DNA of 64,000 nt, from assembly GCA_027592785.1 (NCBI GenBank), contig JAQCLD010000008.1, forward strand, positions 1 to 64,000, given 5' to 3'. The translations under genes and the position numbers were made by a program. This DNA comes from Acidobacteriota bacterium. GTDB lineage: Bacteria > Acidobacteriota > Terriglobia > Bryobacterales > UBA6623. The notes under the pieces are model-generated. The model was given only the letters and a program-made list of their open reading frames with translations, did not search any database and was not told the origin of the DNA. This document shows positions 16,992-25,194 of this stretch, in pieces (the stretch's first letter is position 1; each line of letters starts with the position of its first letter).

Positions 16992-17502
16992 TTAGGGGCG
17001 GTCGCGGTCGGGGAAGGCGTCGTAGCAGGCCATGGGCTTGCCTTGGCCGTGAAGGACGTAGGAGACGGCTTGGGCTGACCTGCTCGGGGTTCCAGAGCCA
17101 GCGGGTGGTTCCGTGGCGGGACCAGCGCTTGGTTCGGGACGGGGGCTCGGTGTGCTTGAGCGCCCGCGTGGCGTAGGCCTTGAATGTGGTCATCATGACT
17201 TCGGGCTGCTGCTTGGCGGCGACGACGATGTGCACGTGATTGCTGCGGACGTGGACGGCGTACAGGGGCCAGCTTCTGCAGGTGCAGACCTCTTGCATGG
17301 CGCGAAGAGTTCGCGCACGTGCCTCTGGGTTGAGGCGATAAGGCGGCTCGCTCATCAGGCGGGATTCGGCTCTTGCACGGCGCATGTCCTCGGGAACGTG
17401 TCGCCCTTTGGGCACGTTGTGGTCGCGATCGACGGTAGCTTTGTCCTCGCCGTGTAGACGAGCCCCATAGCAGGAGAACGTGATTAGGTAGGCCAACGGC
17501 AT
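16992..17502 (-). pseudogene. RAYT-like transposase, second copy, with a frameshift
   Basis: This paralogue of the transposase at 232-831 starts at ATG 17500-17502 (MPLAYLITFSCYGARLHGE). It has the HUH pair NHVH (H89, H91), the WSRHGTTRWLWNPEQVS segment and then a frame break at about 17072-17074: removing one G of the GGG tract restores AVSYVLHGQGKPMACYDAF and a TAA at 16992-16994. The nucleophile Tyr is therefore just beyond the break, so the unshifted product lacks it. Either a real one-base insertion or a homopolymer error would explain this. It is flanked by family B repeat copies 3 and 4 and diverges strongly from the first RAYT. Confidence 0.8.
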
Positions 17503-17533
17503 GGCGACCCATGCATTGTAGGTTGGCCGTGAG

Positions 17534-17563
17534 GACCGCTCCCTCACGGTCGCGGCTCGGAAG
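17534..17563 (+). repeat. REP-like unit, family B copy 4
   Basis: Reads GACCGCTCCCTCACGGTCGC then GGCTCGGAAG; same orientation as copy 3. It sits 31 bases upstream of the RAYT2 start and 8 bases before the GTG of the CbiX-like gene. Confidence 0.85.
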
Positions 17564-17571
17564 CTAGACTG

Positions 17572-17946
17572 GTGGTTGTGGATGCGCTGATCGTTTTTGC
17601 CCATGGTTCGCGGCGCGCTGAGGCCAATGAGGCCGTCGAGCGCGTGGCTGCGATTGCTGCTGAGAAGGGCGGGTTTGCGGTGTGGCGGGCGGCTTTTTTG
17701 GAGCTGGCGGAGCCGACGCTGACAACCACAGTGAAGGCCCTGGCTACTGAGGGTGTGACGCGCATCGTCGTCGCGCCCTACTTCCTGGTGATGGGCATTC
17801 ATTTGACGCAAGACTTGCCTCGGCTAATGGCAGAAGCGCAGAAGGAAACTCCTGGCGTCGAGCTGGTTTCCACGCCGCCGCTAGACGGCCATCCAGCGCT
17901 GGCGGACATACTGTCCGAGCGGGCGCGAACGGCAATCGCCGAGTGA
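17572..17946 (+). CDS. CbiX/SirB-like sirohydrochlorin chelatase
   Basis: The 124-residue protein is a single-domain class II chelatase. The metal-ligand His is H11 in VFAHGSRR, the conserved Glu is E44 in AAFLELAEPTL, and H77 lies in LVMGIHLTQDLP. The C-terminal PPLDGHPALADIL matches the family. It inserts Co or Fe into sirohydrochlorin for cobalamin or sirohaem synthesis; the metal cannot be told from sequence. The start is GTG at 17572, only 8 bases after a REP-like unit, so its own promoter must overlap the repeat. Confidence 0.85.
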   Translation: MVVDALIVFAHGSRRAEANEAVERVAAIAAEKGGFAVWRAAFLELAEPTLTTTVKALATEGVTRIVVAPYFLVMGIHLTQDLPRLMAEAQKETPGVELVSTPPLDGHPALADILSERARTAIAE

Positions 17947-17994
17947 TCCTCGACGCGAGGGCTCGATTTTTCCAACAATAGGCGTAGAGGTCTC

Positions 17995-19929
17995 ATGGTC
18001 CACGTAACTCTGCCTGACGGCAGCGTCAAAGAAGTCGAAGCGGGCGCGACCCCGTTTCAAATTGCCGAGTCGATCAGCCCCCGTCTAGCGAGTGCCGCGT
18101 TGGTCGCTGAACTCGACGGCAAGCTGGTCGATCTGACCGAGCCGATTACGGCCGACGCGAAGCTGCGTTTGCTGACGGATCGTGATGAGGAGGCCTTGCA
18201 GGTCTACCGCCACACGAGCGCGCATCTGCTGGCTGCCGCGGTGCTGGAACTGTATCCCGAGACCAAGCTGGGCGTCGGTCCGCCGACGGACACCGGCTTC
18301 TTCTACGACATGCAGCGCGATCAGCCGTTCACTCCCGAAGACCTGGAGAAGATCGAGCAACAGATGCAGAGGATCGTCGACCGCGACGAGCCCAACCGCC
18401 GCGTCTGGATGGATCGCGACGAAGCGCTGAAGCTCTACCAAGAGCAAGGCGACACGATGAAGTGTGAGTTGATCACCGAGAAGACCGACGACCCGAAGGT
18501 GTCGATCTATAAGACCGGCGATAAATTCAACGACTTCTGCCGCGGGCCGCACGTCCCCTCGATGGGCCGCATCAAGGCTTTCAAGCTGCTGTCTGTTGCG
18601 GGCTCCTACTGGAAGGGCGACGAACGTAACGCGCGGCTGCAGCGGGTTTACGGCACATCGTTTTTCTCGAAGAAGGATCTCGCAAAATACCTCAATCAGA
18701 TTGAGGAAGCCAAGAAGCGCGACCACCGCAAGCTCGGCAAAGAACTCGACCTGTTCTCGGTGCAAGAGACCGCCGGGCCCGGCTTGATTTTTTGGCATCC
18801 GAAGGGCGGCTTGGTCCGCAAGTTGATCGAAGACTGGTTGCGCGATCAATACCTGGCACGCGGCTACGGGTTGGTGTTTACGCCGCATGTGGCCAAGCGC
18901 GAGTTGTGGAAGATATCCGGCCACGCGGACTTCTATTCGGATGACATGTTCAAGCCGATGGAGCTGGACGACATCGAGTACCAGCTCAGGCCGATGAACT
19001 GCCCGTTCCACATCTTGATCTACAAAGACACGCTGCGCAGCTATCGCGACCTGCCGGTGCGCCTGGGCGAGTTGGGCACGGTGTATCGCTACGAGCGCTC
19101 GGGCGTGATGCACGGACTGTTGCGCGTGCGCGGCTTTACGCAAGACGACGCGCATATTTTCTGCACGCCCGAGCAAGTGACCGACGAAGTGGTCGGTTGC
19201 GTCGACTTCGCGCTGGATGTGCTGAAGACGTTCGGCTTTGAAGACTACACGGTGGAGCTCTCCACCTGGGACGGCGGCGCCAGCGGCAAATATGCGGGCG
19301 ACCCGGAAGAATGGGAGCGCGCCGAGAAGGGCCTGAAAGACGCTTTGGCGCAGCGCGGCATTGAAGCGAAAGTGATGCCGGACGAAGCGGCCTTCTACGG
19401 CCCGAAGATCGACGTCAAGATGGTCGACGCGATTGGCCGTTCGTGGCAGCTGTCGACTGTGCAGTTCGACTTCAACCTGCCGCGCCGGTTTGAGTTGGAG
19501 TACGTCGCTGAAGACGGCGCCAAGCATCGCCCCTTCATGGTGCACCGCGCCTTGTTGGGGTCTGTTGAGCGTTTCATGGGCGTGCTGATCGAGCACTACG
19601 CCGGAGCCTTCCCGACGTGGCTGGCGCCGTTGCAGGTGAAGGTGCTGCCGATCACCGACGCTCAGTTGGACTACGCTCGATCCGTTGCGGCGAAGCTCAT
19701 CGCTGCAGGCGTACGCGCCGACGTCGACGAACGCAACGAGAAGGTCGGCTTCAAGATTCGCGAAGCGACGATCGAGAAAGTTCCCTACATGCTTGTTGTC
19801 GGAGCCAAAGAAGCCGAGGCAGGCAAGGTCGCTGTGCGCGAACGCAAGGCGGGCGACAAGGGCCAATTGACTGTCGAAGAATTCCTGGGGCCGCTGCTCG
19901 AAGAGATCGCTGAGAAGCGCGTTTCCTAA
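17995..19929 (+). CDS. thrS: Threonyl-tRNA synthetase
   Basis: The full-length 644-residue class II synthetase has an N-terminal TGS domain (VTLPDGSVKEVEAGATPFQIA), a second editing domain with HTSAHLLAAAVLELYP and FCRGPHVPSMG, catalytic core motifs PMNCPFHILIY (zinc Cys), YRYERSGVMHGLLRVRGF and FMVHRALLGSVERFMGVLIEH, and an anticodon-binding domain (LQVKVLPITDAQLDYA ... ERNEKVGFKIREATIEKVPY). AGAGGTCTC precedes the ATG. The region between the chelatase gene and thrS carries a small CCTCG/CGAGG hairpin followed by a T5 run, a possible weak terminator. Confidence 0.97.
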   Translation: MVHVTLPDGSVKEVEAGATPFQIAESISPRLASAALVAELDGKLVDLTEPITADAKLRLLTDRDEEALQVYRHTSAHLLAAAVLELYPETKLGVGPPTDTGFFYDMQRDQPFTPEDLEKIEQQMQRIVDRDEPNRRVWMDRDEALKLYQEQGDTMKCELITEKTDDPKVSIYKTGDKFNDFCRGPHVPSMGRIKAFKLLSVAGSYWKGDERNARLQRVYGTSFFSKKDLAKYLNQIEEAKKRDHRKLGKELDLFSVQETAGPGLIFWHPKGGLVRKLIEDWLRDQYLARGYGLVFTPHVAKRELWKISGHADFYSDDMFKPMELDDIEYQLRPMNCPFHILIYKDTLRSYRDLPVRLGELGTVYRYERSGVMHGLLRVRGFTQDDAHIFCTPEQVTDEVVGCVDFALDVLKTFGFEDYTVELSTWDGGASGKYAGDPEEWERAEKGLKDALAQRGIEAKVMPDEAAFYGPKIDVKMVDAIGRSWQLSTVQFDFNLPRRFELEYVAEDGAKHRPFMVHRALLGSVERFMGVLIEHYAGAFPTWLAPLQVKVLPITDAQLDYARSVAAKLIAAGVRADVDERNEKVGFKIREATIEKVPYMLVVGAKEAEAGKVAVRERKAGDKGQLTVEEFLGPLLEEIAEKRVS

Positions 19930-19946
19930 CTAGCCGAGCGAGCCCA

Positions 19947-20918
19947 TCAGATGTCGCGGACGCAACGGAAGCCGATGTTGCCGGCAGCGCTGTCGGGCGT
20001 GTTGCCCGTGCGTGCGCCGAGGCGATAGCGGTTGCAGTAGGACTCGTGGCACAGATAGGAGCCGCCCTTCATCACTCGCCTCGTGCCGCTGGTTGGACCG
20101 ACGGGGTTAAATGGATTGGCATCGACGTGATAGTCGGCGCTGAACCAGTCCGCGGTCCATTCCCAGACGTTGCCGATGGAGGAGAGCATGCCGTAGGGGT
20201 TGGCGGGGAAAGCGTCCACTGGAGCGACGCCTGAGTAGCCGTCGGCAGCGGTGTCTTGGTCGGGGAAGCGGCCCTGGAAGACGTTGCACAGGTGCTTGCC
20301 GTCGGGTTCGAGGTCGTCGCCCCACCAGAAGAGTTGTTGTTCGGTGCCGCCGCGTTGGGCGTATTCGAACTCGGCCTCGGTGGCGATTCTCTTGCCGGCC
20401 CAGTCGGCGTAGGCGGCGGCGTCGTCCCAGGAGACGTGCGTGACGGGATAGTTTTCGAGGCCCTCGATGGAGGAGTCCGGGCCTTCGGGATGCGCCCAGT
20501 CGGAACCAGGAACCTTGCACCACCATTGGGCGGCCAGCACGGTGTCTTCGACTAGTTGCTTGTAGCGCTCGCCTGCAAGGTGGCCCTGGAACACGAACGA
20601 CCAGCCGAAGCGCTCGGAGTCGGTCTGGTAGCCGGTTGCTTTAACGAAGCGGGCGAACTCCTCCGTGGTGACCGGATGGGCGTCGATCCAGAAAGGGTCG
20701 ATGCGTATCTGGCGCACCGGGCCTTCGCCGTCGGCGGGGAACCCTTTGTCGTGGTCCGTGCCCATGAGGAACTTGCCGCCGTCGAGGCGTAGCATGCCGG
20801 CGGTTTCGCCGATGGTCGTGCGGCGACGCGTCCGCGATGCCGCGCGGGATTCTTCGAGGTGCGCGGCGTGCTCCATGGTGGGCGCGCAGCAGGCCTTCTT
20901 GTGCGCAGGTAAGCTCAT
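19947..20918 (-). CDS. Formylglycine-generating enzyme (sulfatase-modifying factor)
   Basis: The 323-residue protein carries the FGE-sulfatase domain from about residue 42 (LRLDGGKFLMGTDHDKGFPA). The catalytic copper-binding Cys pair is present as C290 and C295 in KGGSYLCHESYCNRYR, followed by ARTGNTPDS and GNIGFRCVRD. This is the exact signature of true FGE rather than the many FGE-like proteins that lack the pair. It oxidises a Cys in CxPxR of sulfatases to formylglycine, in the cytoplasm (no signal peptide). It overlaps the upstream parvulin gene by 4 bases. No sulfatase is in the window. Confidence 0.92.
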   Translation of the reverse strand: MSLPAHKKACCAPTMEHAAHLEESRAASRTRRRTTIGETAGMLRLDGGKFLMGTDHDKGFPADGEGPVRQIRIDPFWIDAHPVTTEEFARFVKATGYQTDSERFGWSFVFQGHLAGERYKQLVEDTVLAAQWWCKVPGSDWAHPEGPDSSIEGLENYPVTHVSWDDAAAYADWAGKRIATEAEFEYAQRGGTEQQLFWWGDDLEPDGKHLCNVFQGRFPDQDTAADGYSGVAPVDAFPANPYGMLSSIGNVWEWTADWFSADYHVDANPFNPVGPTSGTRRVMKGGSYLCHESYCNRYRLGARTGNTPDSAAGNIGFRCVRDI

Positions 20919-21802
20919 GCGTCGGCTGTTGCGGAGAAGTCCACAGTGGCGGCGGCGCGAGCCTTGTCGATAAAGGCTTCGAGCACTTCGTTCCGCCGCA
21001 GTGTCATGATCTCGCCCGCGACCAGGTCGCGAACTTCGCTAAGCGGCCGTTGGCTTTCGGGACGGCTGTCGAGGACCTTGACGATGTGGAACCCGAAAGT
21101 GGTTTTGAAGGGGGCGCTGACTTGTCCTACTTGAAGACCGAAGGCGACTTCGTCGAAGCGGGGCACCATTCGTCCGCGCGGGAACCAGCCAAGTTCGGCG
21201 GGGGCGTCGGAGTGCTTTTCGGCGACCTCGATGAAATCGGCGCCGGCGTTGAGCTCGGCTTTGGCTTCTTCAACGGCCTTCTTGGCGTCCACGGCGGTGA
21301 CTTCTTCGTTGACGCTCTTGAGGATGTGGGCGGCGTTGACGCTTTCGGGTACGCGGAATTGGCTGCGGCGCTTGCGGTAGAACTCGGCGATGTCTTTTTG
21401 CTTCGGGGGCTTGAGGTGAGCGGTAAGGGCGTTGACCAGCTTCTCGATCTTCGCTTCGGCTTCGGCGTCTTCGCGGGCTTGTTCTTCGGTCAACCCGGCT
21501 TCGTCGAATTTCTCTCTACCGCCGAAGCGCTCAACGGTTTCCGCGACGGCCTTTTCCAGCACGTCGTCGGGGACAGGTTCGGGGTTCTTGCAGGCTTCCT
21601 GGCGCAACAACATGCGCTCGACAACGTTCTCTTGAGCCCACTCGGCGGCCTTCGCGCGCATGGCCTCAGGGGTGGAGAAGCCGTAGCGCTCCAGTTGTTC
21701 GGGCGGGAGTTGCTGGAAGCGCCCCATGAGCGCGTTCATTTCGGCTTCTAGCGCGCCCTCGGGAGCCGCTTCGCCGTTTACTTTCAGAGTCACGATGACC
21801 AT
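20915..21802 (-). CDS. Peptidylprolyl isomerase, parvulin type (SurA N-like + rotamase)
   Basis: The 295-residue protein has an N-terminal helical chaperone region (about 1-160, SurA/PrsA-like; LTEEQAREDAEAEAKIEKLV) and a parvulin rotamase domain from about 165 (VNAAHILKSVNEE ... FIEVAEKHSDAPAELGWFPRG ... GQVSAPFKTTFGFHIVKVLD). There is no signal peptide, so it appears cytoplasmic, which is unusual for this architecture (NifM-like proteins share it). Coupling to FGE suggests a role in folding a client of the sulfatase maturation route; that is inference. Confidence 0.85.
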   Translation of the reverse strand: MVIVTLKVNGEAAPEGALEAEMNALMGRFQQLPPEQLERYGFSTPEAMRAKAAEWAQENVVERMLLRQEACKNPEPVPDDVLEKAVAETVERFGGREKFDEAGLTEEQAREDAEAEAKIEKLVNALTAHLKPPKQKDIAEFYRKRRSQFRVPESVNAAHILKSVNEEVTAVDAKKAVEEAKAELNAGADFIEVAEKHSDAPAELGWFPRGRMVPRFDEVAFGLQVGQVSAPFKTTFGFHIVKVLDSRPESQRPLSEVRDLVAGEIMTLRRNEVLEAFIDKARAAATVDFSATADA

Positions 21803-21847
21803 TTTACGCTGCTGGGGGTGAGGGGCTAAAGCCGTGGCCTGCGGGTA

Positions 21848-21942
21848 AGCCCGCTGAAGCGGGCTGGGAGGAGGGACAGGAGCCGGGCTCGTGTAACCAG
21901 GCCTAAAGTCCTGGCCTAACCATGAGCCCCCTGAAGGGGGCT
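21848..21942. repeat. Array of three short palindromic hairpins
   Basis: Three stem-loops follow one another: AGCCCGCT-GA-AGCGGGCT (21848-21865), CCAGG-8-CCTGG (21897-21914) and AGCCCCCT-GA-AGGGGGCT (21925-21942). The first and third share a CTGAAG tip and related stems, as in intergenic palindromic repeats. They lie upstream of the parvulin gene and upstream of the small membrane protein gene, between divergent starts. Confidence 0.7.
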
Positions 21943-22011
21943 GAAAGCGCGGGGGCGAGGTTCCTATCGTGCGTTGTCGGCTACAGTGGACCCTGAGGAC
22001 GATGGAGACCT

Positions 22012-22332
22012 ATGTTGCACCGAGGGCCGCTGGCGCTAAAGGCATTAGGTTGGGGCGTGCTTGGAGGTTTGGCGTGCTTCGCCTTCCAGGCGATATTGAC
22101 GATGGCTGTGGTCCTCGCCATCCAAGTAGTGGTGTCTGGAGACGCGTTAGCGGACCGGGCGGCTGGCCTGGGTCGATACTATGCGCCGTTGTTTTCTGCG
22201 GTCTTGTTGGTCTTGGCCTTGGCCGTGGGTGTAGCGATTAGAAAGCGTCGGAAGGCCTTTGTGGTTGGTTGGTTCATTTTAGTAGGCCTCCGTGCGATTC
22301 AAGTCTGTTACTCCTGGCTTGACGCTGCGTAG
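22012..22332 (+). CDS. Small integral membrane protein (106 aa), unknown
   Basis: Three hydrophobic segments are visible: about 13-42 (LGGLACFAFQAILTMAVVLA), 59-77 (LFSAVLLVLALAVGVAI) and 85-100 (VVGWFILVGLRAIQV), separated by a KRRK loop that sets topology. GGAG sits 5 bases before the ATG. No family recognised; it stands alone. Confidence 0.6.
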   Translation: MLHRGPLALKALGWGVLGGLACFAFQAILTMAVVLAIQVVVSGDALADRAAGLGRYYAPLFSAVLLVLALAVGVAIRKRRKAFVVGWFILVGLRAIQVCYSWLDAA

Positions 22333-22453
22333 CCTCCGAATATTTCTGGCTCTTGGCTCCCAAACGAAGCGTCACCTGCCGGATCAACAGCTTGGTGCGG
22401 GCGGCGACAGGCAAGCTTGACTGGCCCCTGCTGCTGTTATCATATTCGGCGGC

Positions 22454-24310
22454 ATGAAAACTCTGACTAGTTTGCTCTTGTTCGCCGCGACGCTTGCGGC
22501 TCAGCCCGGCCTTAAGGTCGATACGCCGATGGCGCCGCCGGATTGGGCGCTGATGGAGAGGGCCTTGCTCGATGCCAACTCCGAGGCAGTCGAGGAGTTT
22601 GCCGACAAATACATCGATGAGCGCGGATATCTGGCGCACACGCCGCGTTGGGGCACGCTGGACGGTCCCGATGACGCCATCGAGACCTATTACAACTGGA
22701 CGCTGCTGCACGCGTTGGGCGGATCCGACGGCGTGCTGGAGGCGTTCAAGAAGGGCTACGAAGGACACCTGCGGCAGTACGGCGAGTTGCGCACCAAGGA
22801 TACCGAGTTGGCCGCGAACGGGGCCTATCACAAGGACTTCATCACCTCTTCTGACTGGTTTCATACGGCTGAGGGTATGCGCGCGTTCTTTCTGTGGGGA
22901 CTGTCGGAGCCGAACAATCCGGCGTTGGTGAACCGCATGAAGCGTTTCGCCGCCATGTATATCGGCGAGGACCCGGAGGCCCCGAATTACGATCCCGAGA
23001 AGAAGATCATCAAGAGCTTCTGGAACGGTTCGATGGGGCCGATGATGCGTCAGGCGACGCTCTATGACTGGGTGGGCGACGCGATACCGGGTACCTTCCA
23101 CCTGCTGCATAACCCCGCGAGGTCTTCTCAGATGTTGAATCTGATGGAGTGGTATCCGCGTATGTTGGCGCACTGCACGGAGTATCTGGATACGCTCGGC
23201 GATACATTTTTGAATATGGCGTCAACCTTGCTGACCGTGAACGCTTACGCGCTTACTGGGGACGAGAAGTATCGAGACTGGACGCTTGAATACATGGATG
23301 CCTGGAAGGAGCGCGCCGCGGCCGCGGGCGGCATGATCCCCTCGAACATCGGGCTCGACGGATCGCTCGGCGGCGAGCACAACGGCCAGTGGTGGAAGGG
23401 CACTTACGGCTGGAACTTCACAATTTTCGACGGCGAACTGGAGCAGATCGCGGACCGCAACTATTGGCACGTGTCAATTTTTGCCGGTTTCGCGAACGCC
23501 TTGCTGTTTACCGGCGATCAGTCGTACATCGACGTGCTGCGGCGCCAGATGGATCTGTTCTACGAGAACAAGAGGGTCGAGAACGGCAAGACGCTGTTGC
23601 CGCAGATGTACGGCGATCCGCGCGGCTACAAATACGATGGCGAGCCGGAGTGGTACCGCTACACGGGCAATATGCATACGGATCGACTGACGGAGATCTA
23701 TCTGTGGTCGATGAAGCGCAGCGACTTGGAGCGCATCCCGACCGACACAGGTTGGGTCGGCTTTTTAGAAGGCAATAACCCGAGCTATCCGGTGCAGGCG
23801 ATGCAGCGGGACATGGAGTACATTCGCAGGCGAATGGAGAGAGTGCGCACCGATCAGACTACCGCCGACACGCGGCTTGCGGACTACTTGCTCAACTTGG
23901 TTCCGGCGACCACCGATACTCTCACCGAGCTGACGACGGGCGGCTTTTTCGCGAATGGAAGGGTGTGGGTGTTGCATAGCCGCTTGCGCTACTTTGACCC
24001 AGTGAATCAGCGCAGCGGGCTGCCCCAGGATGTGGCGGCGCTGGTCGAGAAACTGACGGATGACTCGGTTGTGGTGACTCTGGTGAATACAAATCAGGTT
24101 ACGGCGCGAACAGTCGACGTGCAGGCGGGCGGCTATGGCGAGCATCAGTTCACAGGCGTCTCGTGGGACGGCGGCGAAAAGGAACTCGATTCGCAGACGC
24201 TCTCTGTGCGGCTCGAACCGGGCAGCGGCACCAAGCTGACCTTGAGCATGAAGCGCTATGTGAACCAGCCGAGTTTGGCGCAGCCCTGGAACCCGGCTTG
24301 GGTGAACTAA
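22454..24310 (+). CDS. Large secreted protein, probable alpha/alpha-barrel glycan-active enzyme, uncharacterised
   Basis: The 618-residue protein has a signal peptide (MKTLTSLLLFAATLAAQPG). Alternating helical segments rich in Trp/Tyr/Asp (RWGTLDGPDDAIETYYNW, WFHTAEGMRAFFLWGLSEP, FWNGSMGPMMRQATLYDW, LDGSLGGEHNGQWWKGTYGW) resemble an (alpha/alpha) toroid as in unsaturated glucuronyl hydrolases and related lyases. The C-terminal 110 residues look beta-rich. I cannot assign a family. Isolated gene, no operon partner. Confidence 0.65.
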   Translation: MKTLTSLLLFAATLAAQPGLKVDTPMAPPDWALMERALLDANSEAVEEFADKYIDERGYLAHTPRWGTLDGPDDAIETYYNWTLLHALGGSDGVLEAFKKGYEGHLRQYGELRTKDTELAANGAYHKDFITSSDWFHTAEGMRAFFLWGLSEPNNPALVNRMKRFAAMYIGEDPEAPNYDPEKKIIKSFWNGSMGPMMRQATLYDWVGDAIPGTFHLLHNPARSSQMLNLMEWYPRMLAHCTEYLDTLGDTFLNMASTLLTVNAYALTGDEKYRDWTLEYMDAWKERAAAAGGMIPSNIGLDGSLGGEHNGQWWKGTYGWNFTIFDGELEQIADRNYWHVSIFAGFANALLFTGDQSYIDVLRRQMDLFYENKRVENGKTLLPQMYGDPRGYKYDGEPEWYRYTGNMHTDRLTEIYLWSMKRSDLERIPTDTGWVGFLEGNNPSYPVQAMQRDMEYIRRRMERVRTDQTTADTRLADYLLNLVPATTDTLTELTTGGFFANGRVWVLHSRLRYFDPVNQRSGLPQDVAALVEKLTDDSVVVTLVNTNQVTARTVDVQAGGYGEHQFTGVSWDGGEKELDSQTLSVRLEPGSGTKLTLSMKRYVNQPSLAQPWNPAWVN

Positions 24311-24394
24311 CCGTTGCGACTAGCGAAGGAGCATGGACTCGCGTCCATGGCTCGGGTTGAGCGAGGGCACGTCACGGGGCGTAAGGTTCGCTAG

Positions 24395-25186
24395 TTAGTT
24401 GCGTCGGCAGATGCCTCGAGAGGAACTGCGTACGAAGGCGAGCAAGTTTTCAATGTGTTCGCCCCTGCATGCGGATTCGATCTGAGTGAGCGCCTCGTCG
24501 AGCGGGCCCGGCGAAAGGAATAACAGGCGGAAGGCCTTCTTGAGCGGCGCCAGTTCGCTTTGCGTGAATCCGGCGCGGCGCAGCCCAACTGCATTGACGC
24601 CTATCGGGGTGACGTCGAAGCCGCTGTAGAGGAAGTAGGGCGGCACGTCTTTGTTGACGCGCGTGTTTCCGCCGATCATGGCCAGATCGCCGATCTTCGA
24701 GAACTGGTGCACGACAACGCCGCCGGAGAGGAAAGCGCGATTGCCGATCTCGACAAAGCCCGCGATCAGCGCGCAACTGGCGACGACGTTATCGTCGCCG
24801 ATGACGCAGTTGTGAGCGATGTGGCCGGACGTCATGATGTAGTTGCGGTTGCCGATGACGGTCGTTGACTCGGGCTGGGTGCCGCGGCTGATGGTGTAGT
24901 GTTCGCGAATGACGTTGTCGTCGCCGATCACGAGAAAGCTGCGCTCGCCGCTGAAGTTCTTGTCGAGCGGATCGGTTCCGAGTACGGTTCCCGCTGAGAT
25001 CGAGTTGTTCTTGCCTAGCGTCGTCCAGCGCTTGATGTAGACGTGCGGCTCGATACGGCAGCCCTCGCCGATGACCACGTCGTCTTCGATGACGCAAAAG
25101 TCCGCGATCCGAACGCCGGGGCCGATGACGGCTCCGGGCGCGACGCGAGCGGTGGCGGCGACCTGTGCCGAGGGATCAATAGGCAT
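24395..25186 (-). CDS. lpxA: UDP-N-acetylglucosamine acyltransferase
   Basis: This is the first enzyme of lipid A synthesis; it transfers a 3-hydroxyacyl chain from ACP to UDP-GlcNAc. The 263-residue length is typical. Left-handed beta-helix hexapeptide repeats run over the first 190 residues (IGPGVRIADFCVIEDDVVIG). The catalytic His lies in SGHIAHNCVIG, and the C-terminal helix domain starts at GVNAVGLRRAGF. Its presence says the organism makes lipopolysaccharide. It follows the M16 gene by 8 bases but no other lpx gene is adjacent. Confidence 0.95.
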   Translation of the reverse strand: MPIDPSAQVAATARVAPGAVIGPGVRIADFCVIEDDVVIGEGCRIEPHVYIKRWTTLGKNNSISAGTVLGTDPLDKNFSGERSFLVIGDDNVIREHYTISRGTQPESTTVIGNRNYIMTSGHIAHNCVIGDDNVVASCALIAGFVEIGNRAFLSGGVVVHQFSKIGDLAMIGGNTRVNKDVPPYFLYSGFDVTPIGVNAVGLRRAGFTQSELAPLKKAFRLLFLSPGPLDEALTQIESACRGEHIENLLAFVRSSSRGICRRN

Positions 25187-25194
25187 GCCGCGGG

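Noticed and set aside
16506-17563. The four REP-like units as a CRISPR array
   Set aside because: Spacing is irregular (80-570 bases), one copy is inverted and no cas gene is present.
18085-19866. A 593-codon minus-strand open frame opposite thrS
   Set aside because: Antisense shadow; thrS on the plus strand has all synthetase motifs over the same span.
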